Shown: positions 27,763-36,305 of the stretch, one piece after another
How the letters are laid out: each line of letters opens with the position of its first letter
Position numbering within the stretch: the stretch's first letter is position 1
NCBI RefSeq assembly: GCF_014647475.1
Contig: NZ_BMPG01000002.1
Span: forward strand, 248,001-312,000
Source of the DNA: Halocalculus aciditolerans
Lineage (GTDB): Archaea > Halobacteriota > Halobacteria > Halobacteriales > Halobacteriaceae
Direction: 5' to 3'
DNA: 64,000 bases
The notes under the pieces: model-generated
Told to the model about the DNA's origin: nothing
Database searches by the model: none
What the model saw: the letters and a program-made list of their open reading frames with translations, nothing else
Translations under genes and position numbers: made by a program

Positions 27763-29808
27763 TCAGTTCGAGGAGGTGACGTTCACGGGGTTCGTGGAGA
27801 CGTGGAGGTAGGTGACTTCGGGGAGGCTCGCGTACTCGGGGAAGGTGTTCGCCTCGAGGAGCGCTTCGTCGAAGTAGATCTGCTGGCCGCCGTTGATGCC
27901 GGCTTGGGAGGTGAGGACCGCGCCGTAGACGTTCGTGCCGCCGCCGAGATCGACGCTGGACTGCGAGTAGACGACGCCGTAGTAGCTGCTGCCCTTGATG
28001 GTCGTGCCCGCGTTGTCGGCGGCGGTGTAGAGCCAGAAGAGGTCGCCGCGGCCCGCGTCGTTCGTGACGGACCCGCCGCTCCCGACCGTGCCGGTGCCGT
28101 TCGCGTAGACGGAGACCTTGTGGCACGACCCGGGCTTGCAGGTGACGTCGACGTCGGTGCTCGACGTGGTGAAGCTCCCGTTGACGATGAGGCGGATGGG
28201 GCCGCCGGTCGTGTTGAGGGTCATGTCCGCGTCGCCCTCGATGGAGAAGTCGCCGTCGACGGCGAGCGTCGTCGGCCCCGTCGTGGAGTTAATCGTCAGA
28301 GAGGGGTCGCCGCTGTACGAGAGGTCGCCGTCGTGGTAGTACGACCCCGAGGTGAGCGTCTCCCGGGCGTTTTCACCGCCGCTGAGCCCGGGCGCGGGGT
28401 CGCTCTCGTCCATGTAGGTCGCGACCGCCTGCTCGACGCGGTCTTTCGGGCTCTGCCGGAGGGTCGTCGTCCGGTCGAGTGCGCGGAGGTTCGGCGGCGA
28501 CGCGCCCTCGTTGACCGTCCCGTGCCTCCGGTCGAGACCGCTCACGGTCCCGGTGGCCTCGATACTGCCCGTGTCTTCGAGGACGCTCCAGCCGTTCGAC
28601 GCCCGGAAGTCCCCGCCGGTGTGGACGGTTCCGGCGAGCTCGCCGCCCCCCATGCTGAAGTTCCCGCCGGCGCGGATGGTCGACCCCTCGCTCTGTGAGA
28701 GATAGCTCGTCGCGGTGACGTCCCCGCCGGCGACGACGTCCCCGTCGAAGTTGGTCACGCCGATGTCGACGTCACCGGTCGCGTAAATGGTTCCCTGCAC
28801 GTCCGATTCGCCGTCTATCGTGTAGTTCCCTTTCACGAAGATATCGCCGTTGACCGTGCCGCTCCCGGAGCTCGACGTGTCGCCGGTGACGTAGACGTCG
28901 CCGGAGGACGTCTCTTCGTAGTTCCCGACGCCGACGCTCCCGGCCCCGGGCGTGCTGGTGGAGTTGTAGCTGCTGACGCTCGCGCCGCCGCCGAACCCGG
29001 CGTTCCCCTGAATCATGAAGGCGTAGTCGACGCCGGTGTCCATCGGGACGGCGAGCGTGACGGTCACCGTGTTACGCGCGTGGTCGTAAGCGACCGACGT
29101 CTCCGTTCGCTCCTCGAAGAACCGCCCCCACGCCTGGTAGTAGTCGCTGTGGACAGTGATAGAGACCGTGCCGCTGCGAATCGGGTTCTCGAGGTTATCG
29201 ACCGCGTTCGCGGACGTGCCGTCGTCGCGGACGATGACGGTGGAGTCGAGCGAGCTGCTGCTGTTCACGGTGACGAGCGGGAGGGTGAGCGTCGTCCCCT
29301 GATAGTGGGCCTCCGGCGGGGAGACCATGACGCTCCCGTTCCCGGATTTCTGCCATACGCCGCCGCCCTGATAGGCGATGGTGGTGTCGCCGACTTCGTA
29401 GACGAGCGCGCCGAGCGACTGGTTCATCACGACCTGCTTCGCCGCGCCCGTCTCCCGGTCGTTCACGGAGATGTTCATCCAGCCGGCGTCGTCGGTGGCG
29501 TAGACGCGTTCGCCGTCGCGGACCGCGCCGAGGTCGACGCGCTGGCTGTTCGACCAGCCGAGCGCGACGCGACTCGCCTTCGAGTCGAACTGCGTCATCG
29601 AGTCCGTGGTCGAGCTGACGCGGACCGCGTGCTGGCTGTCGTCGATGGCCGACCCGCCGAGCGCGACGACGCTCGTCACGCCGAGAATCGTGATACCGAG
29701 GAGGAGGACGACGCCGAGGACTTCCGACTGCCCTCGGTCGCGTGGCGCGCCGCCGTTCGAACTCTCGCCGGCCCCCGACCCTCCGTGGCTTCCGGCAGCG
29801 CGGCTCAT
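27763..29808 (-). CDS. Large pilin-like secreted protein with beta-helical repeats
   Basis: A 681-residue protein with a class III-like signal: RDRGQSEVLGVVLLLGITIL at about residues 22-41, followed by an extracellular chain. The first third is a DUF7289-like beta domain. Residues ~290-560 contain repeated GDVYVTGDTS, GDIFVKGNYTIDG, GTIYATGDVDIG and GGDFRAS units, resembling polymer-forming/bactofilin-like beta-helix repeats. A C-terminal domain with two Cys (CKPGSC) follows. It is divergent from the minor pilin operon with a shared 85-bp promoter region. It is probably an adhesin or tip protein of this pilus; that role is inferred. Confidence 0.72.
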   Translation of the reverse strand: MSRAAGSHGGSGAGESSNGGAPRDRGQSEVLGVVLLLGITILGVTSVVALGGSAIDDSQHAVRVSSTTDSMTQFDSKASRVALGWSNSQRVDLGAVRDGERVYATDDAGWMNISVNDRETGAAKQVVMNQSLGALVYEVGDTTIAYQGGGVWQKSGNGSVMVSPPEAHYQGTTLTLPLVTVNSSSSLDSTVIVRDDGTSANAVDNLENPIRSGTVSITVHSDYYQAWGRFFEERTETSVAYDHARNTVTVTLAVPMDTGVDYAFMIQGNAGFGGGASVSSYNSTSTPGAGSVGVGNYEETSSGDVYVTGDTSSSGSGTVNGDIFVKGNYTIDGESDVQGTIYATGDVDIGVTNFDGDVVAGGDVTATSYLSQSEGSTIRAGGNFSMGGGELAGTVHTGGDFRASNGWSVLEDTGSIEATGTVSGLDRRHGTVNEGASPPNLRALDRTTTLRQSPKDRVEQAVATYMDESDPAPGLSGGENARETLTSGSYYHDGDLSYSGDPSLTINSTTGPTTLAVDGDFSIEGDADMTLNTTGGPIRLIVNGSFTTSSTDVDVTCKPGSCHKVSVYANGTGTVGSGGSVTNDAGRGDLFWLYTAADNAGTTIKGSSYYGVVYSQSSVDLGGGTNVYGAVLTSQAGINGGQQIYFDEALLEANTFPEYASLPEVTYLHVSTNPVNVTSSN

Positions 29809-29893
29809 TGACAGGTAGTTTTACGGTCCACGACCTTTAAACTATGTCGTGTATCCCGTGGCGGAACGAGAGCCCCGCTCGCGGCCCACCCCC

Positions 29894-30313
29894 ATGTCCC
29901 GCGCACAGACGACCCTCGATTTCGCCATCGGAATCAGCGTCTTCCTCGTCGCTATCGCGCTCATCTTCACGTTCACGCCGACGCTCTTCACGCCGTTCAC
30001 GGGCGGCGGGAGCGCGGAGACCGTCGCCGCCGACCGCGCCGCCGACCAGCTCGCGATGGAGACGCTCGCCGACCCCGACCACCCCTACCTGCTCGACGAG
30101 TCGGCGACGCAGTCGTTCTTTAGCGGGAGCGCGGCCAACGCGAGAACCGTGCTCGCCGTCGACCGTGGGCTGAACGTGACGCTGGCGCGCGCGAGCGGGC
30201 CGCTCATCGCGAGCGTGGGGCCGAAACCCTCGAACACGGCGTCGGTCGCGGTCGCGGTGCGCGTCGTCTCCTACGACGGGAAGCGCGCGGACCTGGAGGT
30301 GCGTGTCTGGTGA
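29894..30313 (+). CDS. Minor pilin-like protein (DUF7287 type)
   Basis: A 139-residue protein beginning MSRAQTTLDFAIGISVFLVAI, a short charged N-terminus followed by one hydrophobic helix, as in archaeal prepilins and haloarchaeal DUF7287 proteins. The rest is a small extracellular domain. ATG at 29894 was selected because the helix pattern begins there; an upstream ATG would add 15 residues before the signal. Its stop overlaps the next start (GTGA), the first of a chain of four coupled genes. Confidence 0.75.
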   Translation: MSRAQTTLDFAIGISVFLVAIALIFTFTPTLFTPFTGGGSAETVAADRAADQLAMETLADPDHPYLLDESATQSFFSGSAANARTVLAVDRGLNVTLARASGPLIASVGPKPSNTASVAVAVRVVSYDGKRADLEVRVW

Positions 30314-30894
30314 CGCGCGGGCAGGCTCACACGCTCGAAGGCGTCGCCGCGGCGCTCCTCGTCGTCATGAGCGTTCTCTTCGCCATCCAGATGACCGCAG
30401 TGACGCCCCTGACGGGGAGCACGGCGAATCAGCACATCGAGAACCAGGAGGAAGCGGTGGCGCGCGGCGTGCTCGCCGTCACGGCCGAGAACGACTCGCT
30501 CCGCCCGGCCGTGCTCCGCTGGGACACGGAGACGAACCGCTTCCCGAACACCAGCCGCGGCGAGCCGTACTACGGGTCGAACTCGTCGTCGACGGAGCTG
30601 GAGGACACGCTCAAAGCGACGTTCTCCGGGAACGGTATCGCGTTCAACGTGAACTTCTACTACGTCACGCCGAGCGGCGAGCGCCGTCAGGAGCGGTTCT
30701 ACTACACCGGCGCGCCGACGAGTAACGCGGTGACCGCGTCGCGGTCGGTGACGCTCTACGACGACGACCGGCTCTACGACGACGGATGGACGGCCGCGAC
30801 GGTGAGTTCCGCGCGGTACTTCGCGCCGGACGCCGCGCCGAACAGCCACCTCTACAACGTCGTGGACGTGGAGGTGGTCGTGTGGCGGATGTGA
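30310..30894 (+). CDS. Minor pilin-like protein (DUF7288 type)
   Basis: A 194-residue protein read from GTG at 30310, overlapping the previous stop. RGQAHTLEGVAAALLVVMSV gives the prepilin-like signal plus one helix, then an extracellular domain containing TPLTGSTANQHIENQE. This pattern is characteristic of a family found next to haloarchaeal pilB/pilC genes. It is probably a pilus subunit or priming protein. The GTG start is supported by the four-base overlap, repeated at the next junction. Confidence 0.75.
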   Translation: MTRGQAHTLEGVAAALLVVMSVLFAIQMTAVTPLTGSTANQHIENQEEAVARGVLAVTAENDSLRPAVLRWDTETNRFPNTSRGEPYYGSNSSSTELEDTLKATFSGNGIAFNVNFYYVTPSGERRQERFYYTGAPTSNAVTASRSVTLYDDDRLYDDGWTAATVSSARYFAPDAAPNSHLYNVVDVEVVVWRM

Positions 30895-31325
30895 CCCGAA
30901 CCCCGGACCGCCGCGCGGTCTCGACGACCGTCGGCTACGTCCTCAACCTCGCCGTCGCGCTCCTCCTCGTCACCGGCCTCCTCACGGCCGCGGGAACGTT
31001 CGTCGAGGACCAACGGCAGCTCGCGACGCAGGACGAACTCGGCGTCGTCGGCGAGCGGTTCACCGCCGGGCTCGCCACCGCCGACCGCCTCGCGACCACG
31101 GGGGACAGCGGTCACGTCGACCTCCGCCTCCCCACCACGGTCGCCGGCCATCCCTACCAGATACGGGTGTTCGCGAACCACACCGTCGTCCTCGCCACGG
31201 ACACCGCCGACATCTCCGTGACGACGACGTACCCCGACGCCATCGACGGGCTGTCCGGAACCGTCGACGGCGGCACGGTGCGAATCAGCTTCGACGCGAG
31301 CGGCGTGGAGGTCACGAATGCGTGA
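30891..31325 (+). CDS. Minor pilin-like protein (DUF7266 type)
   Basis: A 144-residue protein read from GTG at 30891, which overlaps the TGA at 30892-30894. Its N-terminal RRAVSTTVGYVLNLAVALLL, then TGLLTAAGTFVEDQRQ, is a prepilin-like signal and helix seen in pilus-linked haloarchaeal proteins. A small beta-rich extracellular part follows. An alternative GTG at 30882 would add three residues. Upstream extension of the frame is Arg-rich shadow sequence. Confidence 0.72.
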   Translation: MTRTPDRRAVSTTVGYVLNLAVALLLVTGLLTAAGTFVEDQRQLATQDELGVVGERFTAGLATADRLATTGDSGHVDLRLPTTVAGHPYQIRVFANHTVVLATDTADISVTTTYPDAIDGLSGTVDGGTVRISFDASGVEVTNA

Positions 31326-32061
31326 ACGCGAACGCGGCGTGAGCGAAGTCGTCTCGTTCGTCATCGTCTTCTCGCTCATCATCCTCGCCGTCGGCACGAC
31401 GTACGTCGCGGGGCTGAGCGGGATTCAGGACGCGCGCGAGAACGAGCAGGTGACGAACGCACAGCGGGCGTTCGACGTGCTCGCCGACAACGTCGACGAC
31501 CTCGTCGACTCGGGCGCGCCGTCGCGCGCGACCTCCCTCAAGCTGACCGAGGCGAGCATCGGATACGGCGACCCCGTCACCGTCAACCTCACCGCCGGCC
31601 CGGACGCGAACGTCAGCTACGAGACGCGGCCGCTCGTCTATCGAGCGAACGGCGGTGGCGAAATCGTCTACGTCAACGGGGCCGTCATCCGGAGCGAGTC
31701 CGGCGGGTCGGTGATGACGAATCCGCCCGAAGTCCTCTTCGGCGACCGGACGCTCGCCACGCTCATCGTCGCGCAGCCGAACGGCCGTCAGTCGGTCGGC
31801 GGGTCGACGCAGGTTCTCGTCCGGACGACGCGCACGAACCGGACTGTCACCACCTACGACACGGGCGGGAGCGTCACGATGAACGTCACGACGCCGCGAC
31901 CGACCGCGTGGCGGAACGCCATCGAGAGCCGACCGGAAACCCAATCCTGCACCGTCACTGACCGCGACGCGACCGCGCCCGAAGTCACCGTCTCCTGCAC
32001 GGTCGAGACCGACTCGCTCGTGGTCCGCGTCGTCACACTCGACGTCACCCTCACGTCCTGA
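31318..32061 (+). CDS. Pilin-like protein (DUF7289 type)
   Basis: A 247-residue protein whose ATG overlaps the preceding gene by 8 nt. RGVSEVVSFVIVFSLIILAV is the signal/helix, followed by GLSGIQDARENEQVTNAQRA and SGAPSRATSLKL, motifs I associate with haloarchaeal DUF7289 proteins. The remainder is extracellular, with two Cys (ETQSCTVTD, VTVSCTV) that could form a disulfide. Last gene of the pilB-linked chain. Confidence 0.75.
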   Translation: MRERERGVSEVVSFVIVFSLIILAVGTTYVAGLSGIQDARENEQVTNAQRAFDVLADNVDDLVDSGAPSRATSLKLTEASIGYGDPVTVNLTAGPDANVSYETRPLVYRANGGGEIVYVNGAVIRSESGGSVMTNPPEVLFGDRTLATLIVAQPNGRQSVGGSTQVLVRTTRTNRTVTTYDTGGSVTMNVTTPRPTAWRNAIESRPETQSCTVTDRDATAPEVTVSCTVETDSLVVRVVTLDVTLTS

Positions 32062-32382
32062 CGGCGGCCGACCCGTCGGCCGCATATTGACAGACTTCCT
32101 ACTACGGTACGCCGTGGAGTGACGAGACCCGGGGGAGCCGTCGTATCGCCCGCCCGGAGATACTCACACGAATAGGTATATATGGGTGGATTCCCAGGAT
32201 TCACACGCCGGGCCCGACGTGCCGGTCGAAGGCCCACCTTCTGGGGGGAAGGGGACGCCGTGGGACTCCGCCGCACGAAACGGGTCTGGCATATCTACAC
32301 CGCGAGCGACGCGACCGCCGGCCGCGCGAGAACGACTCAGGTGACTGTGTGAGAACGAGTGAGTCGACCGGGTGAGAACGAA
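32062..32382 (+). other. Intergenic region with TATA box and possible small structured RNA
   Basis: A 321-bp gap between convergent genes. GGTATATATG at 32176-32185 is a good TATA box, implying a transcript starting near 32205. That transcript would contain a nested stem: CCCAC (32229 area) pairing with GTGGG (32262 area) around CCTTC/GAAGG. A basic 56-codon frame (32182-32352) exists but its start lies inside the TATA box and its composition is unlike halophilic proteins, so I do not call it a gene. RNA identity unknown. Confidence 0.3.
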
Positions 32383-33021
32383 TCAGTTGGTCGCGCGGAA
32401 CACGCGCAGCACGTCGCGGTCGAGCGCCCGCGATGCCGCCTCTTCGAAGCCGTACACCGTGAAGACGTCCCGCCAGTTCCGACAGTAGAGCGGGATGCCG
32501 TCGTCGACGTACGTCACGCCCGAGTCGGTCGTATCTCCCGATTCGTCGGTCGGTGCGGCGGATTCCGTCTCCTCTATCTCGACCGTCACGAGCGCGTCAC
32601 CGGCGACGCGCGCGATCTCCTCGAACACCCACTCGTCGTCGCGGTGGATGTGCTGGAGGGTCTCGACCGAGTAGACCGCGTCGAACGCGCCGTCTTCGAA
32701 CTCGGCGACGACGTCCTCAATCGCGCCGACGTGGAACTCGCCGTCCTCCGCGAGGTCCGGGTAGGCGTCCGCCATCACGTCGAACGCGTCCGCGTTGATG
32801 TCCACGCCCGCGACCGACTCGTAGCCGTTCTCGTGGAGGTGCGCGAGGTGTCGCCCCGAACTACACCCGAGTTCGAGGACCGACGCGCCCCGCCCCACCG
32901 ACTCGTCCAGCGCGTCCAGCACGGCTTCGCTCACCTCGTCCGGTCCGTAGTACGCGTAGTAATCCGGCGAGTACTCCCCCGACCGCTCCGACCACGCCTC
33001 CCGCACCGAATCGCCGCCCAT
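32383..33021 (-). CDS. Class I SAM-dependent methyltransferase
   Basis: A 212-residue Rossmann methyltransferase. Motif I is SVLELGCSSGRHLAHL (about residues 47-62), motif II SVAGVDINADAFDV, and motif IV AVYSVETLQHIHRDDEWVF. It starts with MGGDSVREAWSERSGEY. The SAM-binding core is complete; the acceptor is unknown. It converges with the pilin cluster. Family assignment is firm, substrate is not. Confidence 0.88.
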   Translation of the reverse strand: MGGDSVREAWSERSGEYSPDYYAYYGPDEVSEAVLDALDESVGRGASVLELGCSSGRHLAHLHENGYESVAGVDINADAFDVMADAYPDLAEDGEFHVGAIEDVVAEFEDGAFDAVYSVETLQHIHRDDEWVFEEIARVAGDALVTVEIEETESAAPTDESGDTTDSGVTYVDDGIPLYCRNWRDVFTVYGFEEAASRALDRDVLRVFRATN

Positions 33022-33406
33022 CTACGCCCCGACGACGCACTCCCGGCGCGAACCCGCCCCAGGGAGCGTTCGTTCACCGCACTGCACACACGCCTCCAGC
33101 GAGGAGGCAGGAGACTCGAAGAACCGACGAAGTAGACTACTCACACCGGCTAGAGACGGCCGAGACGTAATACTCCCCCGATACGCGAACTCGCCGCTGA
33201 CGCCTCCGAAAGCGCGCGTGACTGCGGTCTCACGAGCAAGCCGGGTTCGCGTGAGTCGAAGACGAACGCGTCGCTGTACGCCTCACCCGTCCCAGAACAG
33301 CGAGCGTGACGGGACTCTCGCGACCGCGAGCGATCGAGAGCCAGCGGGACGCTCTGCGCCCCGCGGAGCACCGCCGCTTTCACGACGCGCTTCGCTCCTC
33401 GGAAAG
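33022..33406. other. Gene-poor stretch before the tRNA
   Basis: A 385-bp region without a credible frame. It holds an imperfect copy (14 of 16 bases) of the tRNA 3' end at 33299-33314 and several G+C-rich half-palindromes. Possibly a scar of past integration next to the tRNA, but the match is short. Confidence 0.4.
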
Positions 33407-33479
33407 CGGGCGTGACGGGGTTCGAACCCGCGATCTAGAGGTTAGGAACCTCTCGCCGTATCCGCTTGGCCACACGCCC
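33407..33479 (-). tRNA. tRNA-Arg (anticodon CCT)
   Basis: Read on the minus strand, a full cloverleaf forms: 7-bp acceptor GGGCGTG/CACGCCC, D arm GCC/GGC, anticodon stem AGAGG/CCTCT with loop TTCCTAA (anticodon CCT, codon AGG) and T arm GCGGG-TTCGAAC-CCCGT. The discriminator is G and CCA is not encoded, as is common in archaea. No intron is needed for folding. Confidence 0.95.
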
Positions 33480-33500
33480 CGCTCTCGGTGTTGCGTGCGC

Positions 33501-33511
33501 GAGAAGAAAAA
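33501..33511 (-). terminator. T-rich terminator after tatA
   Basis: Just downstream of the tatA stop the minus strand reads TTTTTCTTCTC, a U-rich archaeal-type termination signal between tatA and the tRNA. Confidence 0.45.
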
Positions 33512-33519
33512 CCGGTCGT

Positions 33520-33777
33520 TTACTCGTTCTTCGACGTGGTGTCGGCGTCGGCGTCGACGCTGGACGCCTCGGTGTCGGCGTTGTCCGGGTCCTTCATCTC
33601 GTCAATCTCCTGTTCGAGCTCCTGACGGCCTTTCTGGAACTCGCCCATGGCTTGCCCCGTGGAGCGGGCGAGCTTCGGGATCTTATTCGCGCCGAAGAGC
33701 AACACGGCGATCAGGAGAATGACGGCGAGCTCCATCCCCCCAGGGAGGCCGGCGAACAGTGGTGCGGTAGTGAACAT
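33520..33777 (-). CDS. tatA: Twin-arginine translocase subunit TatA
   Basis: An 85-residue protein: one N-terminal membrane helix (MELAVILLIAVLLFGANKIP), the conserved FG of the hinge, then the amphipathic helix KLARSTGQAMGEFQKGRQEL and an acidic tail. TatA forms the channel for folded proteins. Haloarchaea rely heavily on Tat, and several twin-arginine substrates (for example the proteins at 36306 and 51993) are encoded here. The ATG at 33777 gives the usual short N-terminus; one nine codons upstream is possible. Confidence 0.92.
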   Translation of the reverse strand: MFTTAPLFAGLPGGMELAVILLIAVLLFGANKIPKLARSTGQAMGEFQKGRQELEQEIDEMKDPDNADTEASSVDADADTTSKNE

Positions 33778-34596
33778 CGCTACTCGTTGGTAGCCAGCAG
33801 TCATTTATAGGCCTTTTGCCTCACCCAGTATTCCGAGCGTAGACGACTTCACGACACCGAAAACGGAGAGATCAGCTGTCACCACTCTATCCGACACAGC
33901 CCTCTCGCGTAACTGTGTCGGCGAGGGGTTTGTCGTATCTGTCGGTTCGACGTCTCCGGCGTGACGACCGAGCAGGGCTGCGGGCAGATCGCGCTCTCCC
34001 TCGTGAATCGACTGAGCGACCCCGTCGCCGGGCGCTCTAACTACGCACTATCGAGCAGACCCCCGCAGGCAGTCGTCCAACTCGCGTCGACGACGTTCGC
34101 ATATCAGCTATCGGGGTGAAACGACCGATGCTACTCGGGTTAGAGGTGTGTACGCCGCTCCCGCGCGTGAACAGAAACGAGTACTCACACCGGCCGGGGG
34201 TGGCCCCGATCTGACAGGGACAAAAGCCGTCCCGGAACGACGCCCCAGAGCCCAGTAGAATAGCCGGAATGCACGAGGAGAAACCCCATCTCAGAAAAGC
34301 GCGGAATCTATGAATCGGAAAAGAACCGCTGCCGGCGTGGGGATCGGTAGCGCGATTCTTTTCCTGACGCGTTAGGAGCTAACCGACCCGTTACGACCTT
34401 TCACTCTCCCGGGGGTCGTCGACGGACCGGTAGAGGTCGGTGGGTTGATGTACGCGTTCGGTACAGTCGGCCTCACCGAGGACAGGGGGCGTTGCCGGCG
34501 TCGGGGGTGATATGTCGATTGTCGCCGTCGGCGAGTAGTCCCCGCAGTCGTGTCGTTGGGATGAGGTTTATACGGGCGCGTGTTAGAGACTTCGTC
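33778..34596. other. Long intergenic region without a convincing gene
   Basis: About 820 bp. Codon use in all frames is unlike the neighbours and frames are short. A 52-codon GTG frame at 33961-34119 and a 21-codon frame near 34310 (MNRKRTAAGVGIGSAILFLT) could be gene remnants. A TATA-like GTTTATAC near 34566 serves the next gene. Base composition is lower in G+C than average, which suggests decayed or acquired DNA. Confidence 0.5.
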
Positions 34597-35052
34597 ATGG
34601 CCATCACCGACGTCGTACTCGGCTGGAAGGCCGGAAGCACCGGACGGAACGTCGTCGTCGCACTCCTCCACGTCGCCTTCCTCCCGCTCGTCATCGGCCT
34701 CATCCCCTTCTGGTTCGCCTACATCGTCTACGCGAACCGAGGCGGCGCCGCACAGAAACTCCACCACCTCCCGGGAATCGGAGCGAGCGGCGGTGTGCAA
34801 GCCGGGGCTGCCGCCTTCGTCTATATCGTCGTCCTCTTCGCCGTGCTCGGCACCGCGGCCGCGGGAAGCCGACCGAGCGTGACCACCGACGTCGCCACGA
34901 CGACGACGACGGCGGAAAGCGGGAGTATCGCCGCAGGAGCGACACACTTTGACGTCCCGGCGACCACGACGGTCTCGGTTGACCGTCCGCACGGGTCGTT
35001 TGGTTCTGCTAACTCTCCGTTTCAGATGACCCGTGCTCCTCCAACTCGGTAG
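34597..35052 (+). CDS. Hypothetical membrane protein with Thr-rich tail, possibly truncated
   Basis: A 151-residue frame from ATG 34597, about 30 nt after TTTATAC. Two or three hydrophobic segments (VVVALLHVAFLPLVIGLIPF, GVQAGAAAFVYIVVLFAVLG) are followed by a Thr/Ala-rich stretch (TTTTTAESGSIAAG). The final ~30 residues (RPHGSFGSANSPFQMTRAPP) look unrelated and may be read-through into degraded DNA. The N-terminal part resembles haloarchaeal small membrane proteins; function unknown. Confidence 0.5.
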   Translation: MAITDVVLGWKAGSTGRNVVVALLHVAFLPLVIGLIPFWFAYIVYANRGGAAQKLHHLPGIGASGGVQAGAAAFVYIVVLFAVLGTAAAGSRPSVTTDVATTTTTAESGSIAAGATHFDVPATTTVSVDRPHGSFGSANSPFQMTRAPPTR

Positions 35053-35774
35053 CGGATTCGGAGGAGATAGCGGCCGCGTCGAAGAGCCGTCATATGGAAC
35101 ATTCCGGACGCGGTGTGTCGTCAGGCGCTGCTCGAGGGGTTTGATGTCGTATTCGACGTTCGCGATACATCTCTGGGAGAGCTCCTCCGTCCCGTCAGGA
35201 GAAGAACTGCTTCCGCCACCGGTTCGCTGCCGGGTCGCGATGTGCGGCGATCGGACGTCCGCACGTTTCTCGCATCCATCGATAACACGGGGCGCTCATC
35301 GAAGGGGGCGAGATAGCATCGTGGCTCACGGCACCTGATCGGGTCTAACCCATCTGAGTGATATGCGTGCACAACGTGTCGCTTACCAGGTTTCTCGTGA
35401 GTCGGATTCCGCTCGTCATCGGCGCGCTGTGTATGGTTCCGTAGCAGTTCGGCGTGGAGAGCTAAGATCCGGTCGCGTCGGTCGCGGTAGTTCGCGTACG
35501 GCCGTTCTATTCCGACGACCCCCAGGGCCTCCCGCACCGACGAGAACCGAGAGTGAGTCAATCGAAACCACTCGTCTTCACCGCGGTCCTCGACGAACCG
35601 GCAGAGGTCGGTGACCGTCCTATCGTTACTCGCCAGCGGCGGACGGCCACCGCAAGAGACGGCGCGGTGTACCAGCATCAGACTGTGGGTCCGCGGGACG
35701 GCTGGAGAGCGGGAACGGTGAGTCCTGAGTGAGGCACGGGAAGGATTATGCGGGCGGGCGTCGTCGTATGGAGT
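35053..35774. other. Degraded intergenic region
   Basis: About 720 bp with only broken frames. On the plus strand 35122-35200 reads ALLEGFDVVFDVRDTSLGEL, protein-like but without a start or continuation. The minus strand carries the fragment described at 35400-35678. The stretch looks like remains of two or more genes. Confidence 0.4.
35400..35678 (-). pseudogene. Possible remnant of a protein-coding gene
   Basis: From an ATG at 35678 the minus strand reads TVTDLCRFVEDRGEDEWFRL, then THSRFSSVREALGVVGIERP and YRDRRDRILALHAELLRNH. The helical, charged pattern is protein-like and acidic-basic balanced like real haloarchaeal genes, but the frame lacks a recognised N-terminus and degenerates after about 95 codons. 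It could be the tail of a regulator or helicase-like protein. The assignment is tentative. Confidence 0.3.
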
Positions 35775-36254
35775 ATGGTACGCACCGGGGATGCCGCGCC
35801 GGATTTCACCGCACCGCTCGCCGACGGGGACGTGTCGCCGTTCACGCTCTCGGAGAACCTCGACGACGCGCCGCTCGTGCTCGCGTTCTTCCCGGGGGCG
35901 TTCACGGGAACGTGTACGACGGAGATGTGTACGTTCCAGGACCAGCTCGCGGGCTTCGAGGACGTCGGCGCGACGGTCTACGGGGTGAGCGTCGACCTGC
36001 CGTTCGCGCAGAACGCGTTCCGGAGCGCGGAGGGGTTGACGTTCGGACTGCTGAGCGACCACGAGAAGGAACTCGTCGACGCCTACGACGTGCGGATGGA
36101 CTTCGACGGCCTCGGAGTCCACGGCGTGGCGAAGCGCTCGGTGTTCGTCATCGACGCCGACGGCGACGTCACCTACGACTGGGTGAGCGACGACCCGAGC
36201 GTCGAGCCGGACTACGAGGAAGTCGCGGACGCGGCGCGCGAAGCGGCCGAATAA
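35775..36254 (+). CDS. Peroxiredoxin (AhpE/BCP-like)
   Basis: A 159-residue thioredoxin-fold peroxidase. The active-site motif FFPGAFTGTCTTEMC places the peroxidatic cysteine at C47 and a second cysteine at C52; the conserved Pro, Thr and later Arg of the family are present. It reduces H2O2 or organic peroxides using thioredoxin-like donors. The ATG at 35775 gives the standard MVRTGDAAPDF start; an upstream ATG adds nine residues. Confidence 0.92.
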   Translation: MVRTGDAAPDFTAPLADGDVSPFTLSENLDDAPLVLAFFPGAFTGTCTTEMCTFQDQLAGFEDVGATVYGVSVDLPFAQNAFRSAEGLTFGLLSDHEKELVDAYDVRMDFDGLGVHGVAKRSVFVIDADGDVTYDWVSDDPSVEPDYEEVADAAREAAE

Positions 36255-36305
36255 CGCGTTTTCTCGCGGCCCAAGACGTTTATTCGCGCGGCGGCGAACT
36301 ATCGT

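Noticed and set aside
21971-28000. cas genes flanking the array
   Set aside because: No Cas1, Cas2, Cas3, Cas6 or Cas8-like motif was found in any real frame in the window; neighbours are a micro-gene and pilB.
32182-32352. 56-codon basic frame behind a TATA box
   Set aside because: Its ATG overlaps the TATA box, so it would not be on the resulting transcript, and its Arg-rich composition is unlike halophilic proteins.
32062-32382. SRP RNA or RNase P RNA in the pilin/methyltransferase gap
   Set aside because: None of the conserved loop motifs of either RNA could be found on either strand.
33961-34119. 52-codon GTG frame between tatA and the Thr-tailed membrane gene
   Set aside because: No promoter, no homology I recognise and ordinary composition; could be a remnant but not supported as a gene.
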